Part shown: one piece after another, positions 9,901 to 21,900 of the stretch
Numbering within the stretch: the first letter of the stretch is position 1
How the letters are laid out: each line of letters begins with the position of its first letter
Assembly (NCBI GenBank): GCA_019914945.1
Contig: CM034104.1
Location: forward strand, 11,954,046 to 12,018,045
Direction: 5' to 3'
DNA from: Typha latifolia
Lineage: Eukaryota > Streptophyta > Magnoliopsida > Poales > Typhaceae
DNA: 64,000 bases
Made by a program: the position numbers and the translations under genes
The notes under the pieces: model-generated
Database searches by the model: none
What the model was told of the DNA's origin: nothing
The model's input: only the letters and a program-made list of their open reading frames with translations

Positions 9901-10313
9901 AAAGATTGAAGATTAATGAATTCCGTGAGCTTCTATCGCTGGCTGGTAATGAAAGCTTGCAGGATCTTGCATCTCTTGAAAGCCTAGAAATATCTTCATG
10001 CCCAGAACTTATTTCATTTTCCGAGTTGGGGCTGCCATCGAAACTTAAATACCTCCGAATGCACTCATGTGTTCGCCTCAAAAATCTACCAAGCGGCCTG
10101 AAACATCTGGGATCCATCGAACACCTTGAAATTCATGATGTTCCAAATCTGAGCTCGAGGATGGAGGAAATACTGCCTGATAATCTCTTGCACTTCTCTG
10201 TGAGTGGATGCAGATCTATAGAGAATTGGTGCACACAAGAAGGTGCCCCTAGAATAAGGCAGATTCCTTATGCATCAATTGGTTCTAAGTCTCAACTGGT
10301 GAATGTTATATGA
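6939..10313 (+). CDS. CC-NB-LRR (CNL) disease-resistance protein, full length, single exon
   Basis: An intracellular immune receptor of 1124 aa encoded in one exon. The N-terminal coiled coil (about 1-110) has an EDVID-like DADELID. The NB-ARC domain follows: P-loop GVAGIGKTT (207-215), RNBS-A FDLMIWVCLSG, kinase-2 LVLDDLW (D286, D287), RNBS-B LLITTRSE, and RNBS-D CFTYCSIFPSGYEF. Then come about 20 LRRs to the C terminus. The Walker A lysine (K213) and kinase-2 aspartates are present. Two motifs depart from consensus: the GLPL motif reads GSPMA (375-379) and the MHD motif reads MPR (497-499). Two 23-residue LRRs are duplicated in tandem (8682-8957). The ATG at 6939 follows a C/T-rich leader and gives the expected CNL N terminus. 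It is a tandem paralogue of the partial gene at 1-888. The specificity is unknown. Confidence 0.93.
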   Translation: MDKLKNVLYKAATIPILSDKVADLVLSRFRDEVSLLRGLKEDIERLKRQARRIRNLLTDAEENRQIEDESVINWLRELKGVAFDADELIDRYQTHLLVSKQTNGDPSRKRKRSWLEFDVKLLKRRKIATQIADLDQRLKEIADSRKNFRWRSEDGRRSESSQRQRLSRSAASNQGTQIVGRAEEKKEIVQRLTCDLGIVAPALPIYGVAGIGKTTLARLVYHDTQVMGYFDLMIWVCLSGCSDVSIATKLIIEAITSKRCDHLSLDILQSRLAEHLSKNKFLLVLDDLWLENYQFWEVLQVPFLAGKMESKLLITTRSESIFLRMTHLLPPFRLMGLEESDCWLLLQDRAFQEGKRDKHENLVEIGKRIVQKFEGSPMAAKSIGGLLYDCEEEEEWENILNEIVVLEQAKNDILPSLQISYHHLPFDLKQCFTYCSIFPSGYEFNKDEVVRLWMAEGLIQLNGRSRLEATGSRHFDDLLLQSFFERSGYQKQEKFRMPRLMYDLARFTSEHVLLSGNQVTSNVEPAQVRYATLFCQNNEKLAFEKIYQYENLRTLKICGEFCLHLKQVPKELFCKLRCLRVLDLNHSEIVVLPGSVGDLIHLRYLGLSNTRIRQLPESVGDLFNLQTLDLNHSEIEELPVSVGDLTHLRYLGLSNTRIKRLPESVSDLYNLQTLMLSECYELVELPEKLSKLVNLRHLDLHLDWERLTDLTSMPHGINQLTSLQTLSRFIVNSDSNCNLHELKDLNLKGELCILKLENVVDVENVKESRLNGKQYINNLMLRWSDDTCTNDSEGIMEWLRPPKKLKYLRIDNYPGRRFPVWIEDRAFSDLGTVRLSYCKNCDLPLLGKLPQLKNLHVEGMHEVRSIELVGFQSLETLILCDMPNLTTCVDTEEGEIHKLHALSILRCPMLCELSHLPMTLAKLEIKSCQSLSSLPWLPGLRDLFVEEGNENIIRWIGCLTSLCMLTLTRFADTRHITRSSLRLLASLKRLKINEFRELLSLAGNESLQDLASLESLEISSCPELISFSELGLPSKLKYLRMHSCVRLKNLPSGLKHLGSIEHLEIHDVPNLSSRMEEILPDNLLHFSVSGCRSIENWCTQEGAPRIRQIPYASIGSKSQLVNVI
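8682..8957 (+). repeat. 138-bp in-frame tandem duplication of two LRRs
   Basis: 8682-8819 and 8820-8957 are near-identical, with about 12 mismatches in 138 by eye. Each copy encodes 46 aa, i.e. two 23-residue LRRs (LDLNHSEI... and LRYLGLSNTRI...). The duplication keeps the frame and the LRR phase. It is most simply explained by unequal crossing-over or slippage inside the gene. Confidence 0.9.
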
Positions 10314-12180
10314 TGATGTGATCATCAAAAGTATGATGAACTGGTGAACTCTAATAACAAACATTGTTAATCTTCTTCTGTTCTTCCAGTGTAATTTCTG
10401 ATCTTTTGTGTCTGTTACTTGCTCTCTCTCTCTCTCTCTCTCTCTCTCAGATTCATTCAAGATAAAAATTGCATCTTTTTCGGTGGTTTTGTTTTAATAT
10501 TAATTGACTTAATAACCTTTGTTGAAAGTATGACCAGCAAATGTTTGTATAAATATATTATTTGATACATTGCACAAAGCCTTTCCTAAGCCTAGATTAA
10601 GCATGTTTATATATGTAGCCATATCTAATCAGCTAATCAATAAGCTAATTAACCAATTGATCACGGTGATAACTTCCAAAATCACAGCATTAATCCATTC
10701 GAGCCATAATTTCTACTATTGGAACCTATATTTTTCTAGGTATTCGGTTAATTCGTGCATCCAATTTCAACTTAAATTCTTGGTTAACTTAATCACACCT
10801 ACTAATTTACTAAAAAATACCCTTATTCTTGACTCGATTCAAACTCAACACAGTTATTTAATAATCACATGTTATAAGAGGAAAAAAAATCTTAGCAATT
10901 TTAATTTTTGATAATTCAAGAGAAAAATATTTAAATCCATTAACTCGTCGAACCAGTAAACTACCGTTTGATCGGTATTTTTCAATTGACACCCTATATT
11001 TATTATTTTCGGATTAACACCCTACTTTGAAGATTTTATAATAAGATTCTCTTTTCTTTTCTCTGTAATTTTAGTATAACACCTTACTATTACTTTGACT
11101 AATTACCATTAATACTAGTTTATAATTTATGTAATTGATTAAATTATTAAAATAGCTTTGAAACATTTCTAATCTTTGGTTCACCTTTTTAAAGTTATAT
11201 CACACCCTAATCTATACCACCAAATTAAAAAAAAATCTGTCTAGATTTAATTACTCCATTCTATCCCACTAAATGATGATTTGAGCATTAATTGCCCTTA
11301 AGACTATCAAAACTATTTTCTCATACCTCCTTTAATTTTAATTTTAATTTTTTGATTTTTTTTAGGTAGCACATAGACTCCTAAAGCATTGAAAAATATC
11401 TCAAACATAAAATATAAGTTCTCGTTAATTGAAGAATAGAGTAATAATTCATCTATCTCCCTGTTCCATCTTAAATTAGAATAAAAAAACAAAGATAAAA
11501 GATAAATGATATCAGTAATATCATAAAAATATTAATCATATTAGTAGTTATACTATATTTGGTGTGGTTTGGCTATAAACTAAGAATATAGGATTATAAT
11601 ATTATATAGTTGTTTATGTTATTTGCACGTGATAACTTATAAATTAAAAAAAAATAATAGAAACCTAATAAAATAAAATAAAATTAGTTTACTAAGTTAC
11701 TATTACTTTCTCAAGAGGATATTTTAGTCTTTCTAATTTTTTCGTCTATAATATTAGACAGATGAAGCCGCCTATATATTACCGAAAATGTTTAGAAAAT
11801 ATAGGGGGAAAATTTTGAGTTCAATTGGAGCAGAGGTTCTAACTATAATTATTTTTTTCAAAAATTATACTTAAGCTCTATTTTTACTACATATATTCTT
11901 TAACTAAATTTTTTAGTTTAAAAGTGTATATAATTAAAAAAAAAATCTTAGTTCAAGGGGGGTATATGTGAATATTATTTTTGTAATGATATATATGTAA
12001 GTAATAAAAAGGTCAGGAGGAGTGTATATGGGTAATAAAAAATTAATGAATCAAGGGGTCTAAATGAAAATTTCTTTTTCTCTAAAATGATTGACGAGTT
12101 AATTTAACTCAGCATGCCGTGTTAAAATTACGAGAAAAAGAGATAGAGAGAGAGAGAGCTGAGTGGCAAAATCCGGGATG
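10314..12180. other. AT-rich spacer between the NLR and the S9 gene
   Basis: The NLR 3' flank carries a (CT)13 tract at 10422-10448 followed by an AG, which could be a polypyrimidine tract of a 3'-UTR intron or merely a microsatellite. The rest is very AT-rich, with homopolymer runs and no credible frame. No transposon ends were recognised. Confidence 0.5.
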
Positions 12181-12201
12181 TTAATCGGAAAAAACCCTCT
12201 A

Positions 12202-12209
12202 AAACCCTA
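12202..12209 (+). promoter_or_regulatory. telo-box (AAACCCTA)
   Basis: AAACCCTA lies 33 bp before the S9 start codon, with a near copy (AAACCCTC) about 10 bp upstream. Telo-boxes are a known recurrent element in the promoters and leaders of plant ribosomal-protein and other translation genes, usually with site II motifs. The placement fits that role here. Confidence 0.6.
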
Positions 12210-12241
12210 GTGGATCTCCACATCAACTTCCTCCTCCAAGA

Positions 12242-15200
12242 ATGCTCCGCCGCCTCTTGTCGCGCCATCTTCACCTCCGCCTCCAGACCCTCACCCTAAC
12301 CTCCTCCTCTCGCTCCCATTACTCTCCCCCTCCACTCCCTCCTCCCCTTCCCCTCTCCTCATTTGATCCCAGTCGTCGCTTCCTCCTCCCGACGACTCTC
12401 CGATGCTTCTCGACCTCTCGCGGCGACGGCGGGGATGACGACGGTGGCATCTGGAAGATATCGCCGGAGTCTGGTGATGTCGACTCCGTCTTCGGCGAGG
12501 ACGACGGCGGCCTCGCCGGGATCGCGGAGGGCGGGGAGGACACCTTGGGATCGGTGACCACCGGAGGCGATCCCTGGACGGAGGAGGATTCCACCGCGGA
12601 GCGGAAGAGGGATGTGTTCGGTGATATAGATAAGGAGTTCGCTTCTAACGAGGGAGGAGAAGAGTGGGAAACGGGTGATGGGGAAAAGCCGTGGTCTTTG
12701 GGGGAGGCGGAGGAAAAAGTTGATATTTTTGGTGCTGGAGAGGAAGGGGAGTTAGGGATTGATGGGATCGGCGGTGGCCAGGTTGAGGATGTGGAGAAGG
12801 AGAGTGCTGATGAGAAGCAGCAGTTAGAGAAGAAAGAACAAGAGCTTTTAGAAACGCTTAAAGGTAATTAAATCTTACAGATATAAGTTTCTATGATTTC
12901 TTGAATTTTGATTTGTTAAACTGAAACGCCATATGAATAGAAAAAGATGAAGCATGGTCTACTAGGATATAAGCAAGGAATACAAGAAATACCATAGAAG
13001 CGCACTAGACCTAAATTTTATTGGATACAATTGGAAGTTTGAACACCTAAAGGAGCTACTTTTCTAGGTTATGTTGGATAATTTGTGCACACTTTCCTTT
13101 TTAAATCCTTTGATTAGTAATGGTGGTTAATTTGCCTAAGTTCATGCTTCTTTGTATTTCTGAGTTTCTTGCTTGGTTTTATCAAATCAATTTATATTCT
13201 ATTAGTAATATATTGACATTAGTTATCCTGATAGTTGGACATATTATTTTATCCTAAATCAGAAGATCTCAAGAATTCTGTCCTTATTGAGCATACACAT
13301 GGTAACAACATGGCTTGGTTACCTGGCACCTAAATCTGACAGACGAACAATTAAGTTCTTGTAGAGTGTAGCCTTATATGTTGGCCTTGTTACAAAGAAA
13401 TGTAGCTATTTTAATAAATGTTTCATGTTTCTAGGTAGACCAGTAGACCTGCCTTTTCTGGATGGAGAATAAAATGATTGAATTTGGTCTTATTAAGCCA
13501 AAGATCAATTGGGTAGATCTTTGGCCTCGTAGGCATCACTCAAGAAAACAAGATATCATATATTTTTGTTGTAGAACTTCTCCACATGCTCCTTTTCAGT
13601 TTTATTCTGACCTTCAGATATGTTCTCTCTATAAATTATTCTCGTTGACAAACTTCTAGCTATCATGCTGTATGAACTATGAAGTGTGGGTAAGCCGGGG
13701 ATACTTGTACTTATTGTATTTGAGGATATTTTGTAGAGCATTGTTCTTTATGCTGGTTATTTGTTTTCTTGTTCTGCAATTCTATATTTGATTATTTTCT
13801 TTATTCTAATTTGTGTATCGCTAAGATGCAGCATCTTTGCAATTCTTTTTATTAGGAGTTGCCTTCTTGATTATCTATAATACTTTTCCCCAAAAGATGC
13901 GAGTAATTTGGTTGCAACTTGCCTAAATAAGTTTATAAGAAGTTTTTTTTTTAGTAATACAATTTTAATTTGTATGTTTTTAACAGCGTCTTAAGTAGTT
14001 GTAAACCTGAACTTGGTTATAGAACTTTGTAAGCCTCATCTATCAAACAATCACAGAGCTGACTTTTAGAATACAAACTGATTAAATATGATCAAGAAGA
14101 TGAACAATACTTGGTGTCTTTTGAAAGAGTGTAATATATCTCACTTTCTCACTAACAATGTGCAGAGGTACAATCTTATATTCTGTGGATTCAATCTTAT
14201 AATTGCAGGTCCAAATCGAGCATTTGGAGATCTGATTGCAGCATCTGGAATCACAGAGGATATGATTGACAGTTTGATCCTCTTAAAGGATGTAAGAAAT
14301 ATTCCTGGATTGCCTCCTTTACGAGAAATAGAAGATAAAGCTATAGCAAGAATGAATGCTACATCAAGCAGAGCTGAAATTGAGCGGAAGAAACAGGAGG
14401 AAATTGCGAAAGCACGGGTAAGACAAGTCGATGAAAAAGGAAGGGCTTATGGAACTGGAAGAAGGAAATGCAGTATAGCACGTGTTTGGATTCAGCCTGG
14501 CAATGGAGAATTCATTGTCAATGATAAGCAGTTTGATATATACTTCCCTATTATAGATCATCGAGCTGAACTCCTCCGTCCATTTACAGAGACAAAGACT
14601 TTAGGTCTTTGGAATGTGACCTGTACTGTGAAAGGTGGTGGTTTTTCAGGTAAGAATAGACACTCAAGAAACTCATGTTAGGTTTCCATAGAATGACATT
14701 TGTGAAAGTTGTTGTAATATATGAGTTTTCTACTGTAAATAATGGTGTGATGTAGTAATACTGTTAATACTGTTTTTTAGTTTGTGTTCATGAATGAGAA
14801 GAAACTATTCTAACTATCAACTTGTCTTATAGCTTTTACAGTAAGTTTATTATTTAATTTCTCTTTAGTCAGAAACTTGGCATGTATTTCTAGAGGTTGA
14901 TATTAGGTTAACAACCATTTTAAAAATCTGTTCTCTTTGGAGACTTTTCGTCTTTGTGTTATCCTCAAGTTGATACCATGATGTGGAGGAAAAAGCTTGG
15001 ATGTTGATGTTGACACCATTTGAAAATTCTGCTTTTGATTCTTTCAACTCTGATTTTAAGCCTACCAACTAGTATCTTCAAGCCGATCCATAACTATTTA
15101 TCATACCAGTTTATTTCCTTGCTAATCAAGACTGCAGTGTACATAGAAGCTGAACCATGGCATGATGGTCAGGCAGTTTGTCTTGAGATTGTTTCTTTTG

Positions 15201-15511
15201 AATTGCAGGTCAGGTGGGAGCAATTCGTTTAGGAATCAGCAGGGCCTTGCAAAACTGGGAACCAGGGCTTCGACCATATCTCAAATCAGGTAAAAGTCAA
15301 GAAACTAGATCGATCATAGTAATATTATTCTTATGTTACTTTTACCTGGGATTTTTATCAGTTCCTCTATTAGGTGTTGAACTAGAAATGTTTTACATGG
15401 CGTGTTTGGTTTGATGCAGCGGGATACTTGACAAGAGACCCACGTGTAGTTGAAAGAAAGAAGCCTGGGAAGGCAAAAGCAAGGAAGAGTTTCCAATGGG
15501 TCAAGCGATAA
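12242..15511 (+). CDS. RPS9M: mitochondrial small-subunit ribosomal protein uS9 (RPS9M), four exons
   Basis: Nuclear gene for the S9 protein of the mitochondrial ribosome. Exons by eye: 12242-12863, 14209-14649, 15209-15289 and 15420-15511, all with GT-AG borders and phase-1 junctions, giving 411 aa. The N terminus ([19 protein letters not shown]) is arginine- and serine-rich without acidic residues, as in a mitochondrial presequence. A long acidic glycine/glutamate-rich linker follows to about residue 205, typical of the plant mitochondrial form. The S9 domain covers about 288-411. It begins [18 protein letters not shown], contains the family signature [18 protein letters not shown], and ends in the basic tail FQWVKR, which in S9 reaches the decoding centre. 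The ATG at 12242 is the first in frame after the telo-box. In-frame sequence upstream of 14209 is intron, not an alternative start. Confidence 0.93.
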
Positions 15512-18500
15512 CAAAGTACTGGTTTACTACATCTTTACCTATATGTCATCTTCATCTGTTGCAGTCCCTTATGATATTACTAGTAGGTCAGTTGCTGATT
15601 TGGCGTCATCTTTAGCTTAACTCACCGTGACATGATTTTGACATGGTGCATAAGTGTCAATGGCTACAAGTTGTTTCAGTGATTCATTCTGTCTCCTTGC
15701 AATTGGCGTACATAATTTCCAATTCGTGATGTCTGTCCTGTGCTGTTCTTTGAGTTCTTCAGCTGATATTATGGATCATAAGTTCGACCAGGAGATTGTG
15801 ATTGTCTTGAATTACTTCCAGGTTCTTAATCAATGGAGCAATCAGGTTACTCATAGGGAGGCCTTATGAAAATACTTAAAAACGCCTGTTGGTATAGTTT
15901 TTTTTTTTCTTTTTAACTCTCCTGTAATAGGATTGAGCAAGTGCTCTGCTGCCAACTTGTGGATCTACTTTACATTAGGCTCTAATAAAGCATGCTATGA
16001 ACAATTATCTGTTAGCTCTTTCCATGTAATATGACTGATATCAGTCACTATCTTTATTTCATTACTTTGAGTACTGATCTTTGTCAGTGGTCCCTCATGC
16101 ATAGATACTGATATCATCCGAACAATAGTCACGTTGTGGCTGGCTATAGGTACAATGCATCTATAGAACGATGTTGGGGCTACTGTGACAAAGGTTGAAA
16201 TTATAGATCTTAGTTATGTCACATTCATGTGTATGCTTTACAAGTCAGATTGGATATCCAACACCAGATTTGTATCTTTTTCCATATTAAACAAATAAAA
16301 TTACATAGTTTATTAACCGTATCCGGCAAAGAAGTAAATATGGCTATAACTTTTTCACTGTCAAATCTGTGCCTGATTCATTCTTATCCTTAAACAACAA
16401 TAATCAGACTGTTCATTCCATTCTCTAGGCTCAGCTAGAAGTCCTGTTTTTCCATTTAGTTGCCATCATGTCCAACTTTTTAGCATCTGTTTCACAGTTT
16501 ATTTTCTGTCTTCACTTAAATCTGGCACTTTCAAGTTGAAGCTAGAAAACTTCTTACTGGTATGTGAATGCCCCCGTGCCCATGTAAGATGTGCTGAAAT
16601 TTGGATCCATCTTAAATATGTTCTTGATTGCATCTGCAAATGATGCTATTCTCAGTTGCTATAACACAGTCCTAATAGTGGGCTATTGTTAGTAGTTTTT
16701 GCTCATTGTGCTTCATTGCACAATGAAGGCCATCCAAAGAAACTTCACAAACAAGCATTAAATAGTAGGCTTGTTGACTGTCTTTGTCTCTTTTAATACA
16801 TATTAGGAGGACAACCATATTTTGGTACTTTATTGATATGTATTTCTGTCTCTGAATCTCTTATATTAATCTTTCGCAATGGACCATCTGCAGCCTCAAC
16901 TTCAGGAATTTCTTAGGGTCAAAATAATTTGTGACCTATGATCGGCTACAAAGTCGGTATAATTATTTACTTCTAACTGGTGATGATTTGTAGCCAATAG
17001 GGGCAGCAGAGTAACCCATCTGCAGGGAATTCCTGCAGCCAGAGCTGCAGATACCTATTCCCTTCTTCAGCTTTTACTATTATATCATCCTTGAGATACT
17101 ATCACAATTTTCTTAGATTGTTTTGTTGTCTGATTTGTTTTGTGTCATTTGAACCTTCTGGGTGAAATAAGGTTCCAAAATACAATAGGAGTGGAGGGCA
17201 TGAGATATGTGATGGAGCAATTGGAGTACAAACAAATCCCATATGACCACTGTTGCTGACTACCCCCAATAATTCAAAACCTATACGAAGCGTTATCTAC
17301 TATGCTACCTTTTCGGTTTAGTTCACATGCAAACAGTTCTTCCAAATAGTATATGACTATTAAATAACAGCATGCAAATTCTGTACTTTATCTGAATATT
17401 TATGGTAGAGGTTTCAAAGAAAATGATTCTCATGTGATAGCCCTCAAATTATGTTTGATGGGTCCGTATTAGCATTTGGATACAGATACATGTTAAATAA
17501 TCTTTGCGTGGATATAGTTCTTGTTAAATCTCAATAATACCCTCGGACTTCTTTCCAGATTGATTGGAGGGAGCCACTTGGTTCATGTTATTTCAATAGC
17601 ATATTGCTTGTAATACTTGTGGTGTGTGGCCTCATAAAATAATTTTCAATAGCATATTGCTTGCCCTTCCCAGTTGCAGTTTTTTCTGTCATAGTTGGTG
17701 ATCATCAGTTCTAAGTTTCTAACTATTGAAATACCACTTCAAACTGGTGATTATGTTCTTTTGCAAATTTCTCTTCCATCTTTATTTAGAACTGGTGATA
17801 ATTGATGAATTATTGTGCAATCCTTTTCCATCTTTATAGCATTGACAATATGATACTACATTATCATATGTGAAGTGAATTGAGACCAAGTTTAGGGCGA
17901 CAAATGATTTATGGAACCTTTAAAGCTCAATAAGAATTGTCTAGACTTTCTTGAAAGGAAAAAGAAAGGTGAGTGGTTGTGCTTGGAGATTATGTTTAGT
18001 ACTTTTTAAGGTACTCAAAGATAAAGTGTTACTTTATGAGGAGCACATTTGGACCCCCACAAAATTTTGTGAATGCTAGTATCTGGAAGACTGTTAACTT
18101 TTGAAATGATGCCTTTAGGAAATTGTGCTCCCAAGATTCTGCATTATGTTATGGTGAATTGAGAATAAGTAAGAAGGTGCTCATATCATGTCACATAATA
18201 TAACCTTAAGACCTACAATTATTCATCCTATGGGTGCAAGTTTTTATCATAGAAATAGTTTCTCCAGAAATGGAGATAGGATCTATGTATATCTTGGCCT
18301 CTTCCAGAGACTTTGTACTGCATTGAAAACTTTTAAAGATAGAAGAAGCTTATATTACTTCACTTCCTCTAGGCTTCTGATGTCATCATTGGAATTCTAC
18401 AGATTTGCTACCATCTCATAATGGGGTAAGATATCCATTGATGTTCTTTGCCTTCCACATCATTATATTTGCTGACAAAATTTTGCAGGAAGATGGACTT

Positions 18501-19816
18501 TGGACAATGGTATTGAAGATAAAAATTAGGGCTTTTTCTCTGTTCTTATTTGACACCAAGTTGCTTATCCTTACATGGTCATTGAAATAAAAAAGAGATC
18601 TTGTAGATAAAGTACAAATCTTATTTCAGCTCCTTTGCTTCAAAAAAAAGAAAAGTACATACCATATTGGCTGAGCAATAGTACAAATCTGCAACATATC
18701 CGACACTGATGCTACTGTACAAGAACATGCCATCTAGATGTATTATTCTTCAAGAATCTACAGTAGCTGAGATACTAATTTGGTGCCTCTTTGTTAATAG
18801 TTATTATCTCTCTGGGGGTTATATATGATAATTAGAAGACCAAAGGTAAAGCTTCTCCACCATTATTTATAATAACAGCAGGGGTCCCTAAATATGAAAC
18901 ATGTTTGCATTGAGATGTGGAGAAAACAAGAACGCCACATTAGGATAAGCATGGAAGAGATCTCGTGGTTCGGGATCTACGGAAGGAAAAGAACAAACAA
19001 GTATCTATCAATATTTCTTTTTGGGTGATCCTGATGTCTTAATAGTATTACAAGAAATGGACAAAGCTTGTTACTCATATTTCTCTACAACATATCTCCC
19101 CACATGCTTATATTATGTCCAACTTCTGACATACAACACAAGAGAACATAGAACACCACAAGCTTTGATGTGCAATGGTGATATCTTTTTTTATTGTAGG
19201 TGTGTAGATGGTTTGAGATTCTCTTGTGTGGGATACTTCATGCATTTGTGTTTTTGCTATGAGTTTTTTTTTTCTTCTCTATTTTGTGTATGTTTATTTC
19301 TATATCTTTTTCTTTTTATCATTTTGCAATTGGTCCAAATATGCTTTGCTGTCATGAATGCATTAATCTTGCATAGAAATATATAAACGTGGAACAATAT
19401 AGTCACCTAGATTAAGGACATATACTTGCAGAATACATGAATGCTGGGGACAACTTGAGCACATAAGAGTAGGTAGAATTGCCCACATCAATTTATTTCT
19501 TTGCCCATTTAGCTGCTCACTTAGCTTTCTGGAGATGCTATGGAGCAGTGCATATCCCTTGATACAGGGAAAACAAAATTGGGCAATAATCTCATGCTTT
19601 CTTGTTTGCCATATAAATTATCTTTTTGGCCTTCTTGTTTACCATTTAAAGCTACTGCCTTGTTAGAATGCAATCTCTATACTGGATCTTGTAGTAGAGA
19701 AGTAACCTCTGTTTCTAATTTACCATGTACGTATTGTTTACAGCGTTAGGAATGACAAACTACTACTTATACACCTGAGAAGCTGCAGTACTAATGCTCT
19801 TCATCATTCCTTCCTA

Positions 19817-19818
<2 letters not shown>
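15512..19818. other. 4.3-kb spacer, no gene recognised
   Basis: The first few hundred bases hold the S9 3' untranslated region. The rest is mixed AT-rich sequence with scattered short frames (for example 18188-18421 and 19021-19386) whose products have no recognisable motif and no convincing splice partners. Part of the right end must be the PKS promoter. No transposon ends or tandem arrays were seen. Confidence 0.5.

Positions 19819-19864
<46 letters not shown>
19819..19864 (+). repeat. (AG)23 microsatellite in the 5' leader of the PKS-like gene, ending at the ATG
   Basis: An unbroken run of 23 AG units. The A after the last unit is the A of the start codon at 19865. GA repeats are common in plant 5' leaders and can be bound by BBR/BPC GAGA-binding factors. 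Here the tract also forms the immediate start-codon context (gagagATGG). Confidence 0.95.
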
Positions 19865-19872
<8 letters not shown>

Positions 19873-21220
19873 ATATAGGCGAGCAACACAGAGCTACAAC
19901 AATGGCCTTCCACCAAGACCACCACTCCAATCCAGACTACCTTCTCATCTCTCTCTAAAGACCAAAGTCCGAGAACTCCCCCTCTCTGACAATTGCGGTC
20001 GGATTAGCCGTTGGAACGACGACACGGAGCTCAGCATCTTTGAAGCAGAGAGCTACTTCAGCGACAAGCACGAATCCCGAGACTTCTCCATGAGGAGAAC
20101 CATAGTCCTCCATGGAATGGCGGCGGAAAGTTGCGAGCTTTCCACTAGCCTGAGAGACCCCTCCATCTCCTCCACCGATGGGTACGGAAGATGTTACCCA
20201 ACTGGGTCTTTTGCGACTCCGATTTCGTCTTCTGAGGCGAGTTGGAATAGCCAATCCGGCCTCCTCAGCAAACCTGTGAGAAGCTTATCTATAAAGGACC
20301 ATGCGAGAGGGACCTATTCCACCGGCCGGCGACTACTTGGACGTAATTGCCCCTGTTCTGGCGAGAAATCCATCGACGTCGAGGAGTACTCCGAACCCAA
20401 GAGCCCAATTGGCTCAAAGGACGAAACCGGGGAAGTTTGCGTCAGTAGAAGGATACAAATCTCCGCAGCCAAAGAGATAAATCTCGAAGTTGGTATCGAG
20501 GAGGTGAATAAGATGAGGATAACTCCCGGGAATTATACCAAAGGCGACGACTTTATCCGCGGCTCCACTCTCTTTTCCCTAAAGGAGACGCCTTTCCCAG
20601 CGGAAACCGGCAAGCCGCTCAAAATTCCAAATGGGTTCTCCTTCCCCATCTTAAAACCACCGCAAGAAGAGTCGCCACGCGATTCCTTGGAGGTATTCCG
20701 CCAAAAGGACGACGACCAGTGCAGCGACGCGAGCTCCGACCTCTTCGAGATCGAGAGCTTCTCCACCTCGTGCCCCACGGCGTCGTGCTACCGCCGCCGC
20801 GACTCCATCGACGAGCTCCTCGAGCGCGCGGCGGCGAGCTACGGCGCCGCATTCCGGTGGAACGTGGTGGAAGACTCGGCGCCGAGCGAGCTGAACTACG
20901 CGCCGAGCGAGGTGAGCGTGCAGTGGAGCGTGACGACAGCGGAGGGGTTCGACCGCGGAAGCGTGGCGAACGTCTCGACCTCCGCATCCAGCTGCGGCGA
21001 GACAGGCGGCGCCGCCCCCAAGAGGCGTGGCGGCGGCGGTTCGCTGCTCAGTTGTCGGTGTGAGAAGGCAGTAAACGTTGGGCCAAGTCCGGTTCGTACT
21101 GGACCAGACCGGTCTAGTCAGGTATCGGCGGTTTACGCAGTCGAACCGGGAAAGGTAAAGAGTAGGAAAGTGGCCCGGTCCAACTCAGATCGGATTTGGC
21201 GTCCGGTTCAAATGAGGTAG
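19865..21220 (+). CDS. PHYTOCHROME KINASE SUBSTRATE (PKS)-like protein, single exon
   Basis: 451 aa, no introns. PKS proteins are plant-specific, plasma-membrane-associated partners of phytochromes and phototropins. They act in phototropism and in leaf and hypocotyl growth responses. Recognisable family blocks are ELSIFEAESYFSD (55-67), SEASWNSQSGLL (123-134), SDASSDLFEIESFS (287-300) and YAPSEVSVQWSVTTAEGF (345-362). A Cys cluster GRNCPCSGEK is near 160. The protein is otherwise low-complexity and serine-rich with no catalytic domain, as expected for the family. The 3' half is distinctly GC-rich and creates spurious frames on both strands. The ATG at 19865 is the only plausible start and follows the GA repeat directly. 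Which PKS member it matches best cannot be decided by eye. Confidence 0.85.
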
Positions 21221-21900
21221 ACCGGGTAAGAGTGTACGTGCATGTACTTGTTGTTGGAATAGGTTTCATACCTGTGAATTTTCTATTACACTCTATGACT
21301 ATGATTTCAACTCATTTAAGCTCAATTTCTTTTTAAGGGTTGACTCTGTTATATAATCTAAACATCAAAGAAATAGCAGCATCTTTATTTAACCTATAAT
21401 TATCTTATAATTATCTAACATTAGGTAGGACAAATCAGCGGCTCTTTTGTTAGCTCTATGACGTATATTACCTCAATATATTTTACCCCATGGACCCAAA
21501 TCTAAAACAGTATCCGATGTTAGATACGAATAGATCCAAAATTCCAACCTAGAGGAGAAAAAGCTGTACTCTCATATCCCAAAAGATCTGCATGCTCAAG
21601 ATTGGTCCTTGCCTCGAGATTCGCGATAGTGCTACCATGTAGTATAATGACCCATGACATGTGACATCCCCCTGGACTACACTCGATCTAGAAATAATTT
21701 GCCTCATAGCCCTACATGCATACGTACATACATACATCATAGGTACGTACATGCATGCATACAGACATTGTGACCCCCCACACATCATGAATGGTGCAAT
21801 AAAACTTAGTATCTACCAAATTGTGTCCCACCTTAAATGAATGGATCTGGGACCAAAGACAAAATAATTTCCATTATTTGCACGTGTCTTATTGTCTAAC
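21221..21900. other. PKS 3' flank
   Basis: AT-rich flank with an imperfect tandem of ACGTACATACATAC-type words at 21718-21766. No gene was seen. Confidence 0.45.

Noticed and set aside
17027..17040. GAATTCCTGCAGCC, identical to part of a common cloning-vector polylinker
   Set aside because: Only 14 bases match and both flanks are ordinary AT-rich host sequence, so vector contamination is not supported; chance is enough.
18188..19386. Several 60-120-codon frames between the S9 and PKS-like genes
   Set aside because: AT-rich, no motifs, no matching splice partners, composition like the surrounding spacer.
20619..20987. Arg/Ser-rich minus-strand frame in the GC-rich 3' half of the PKS-like gene
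   Set aside because: Antisense shadow of a GC-rich coding region; no family resemblance.
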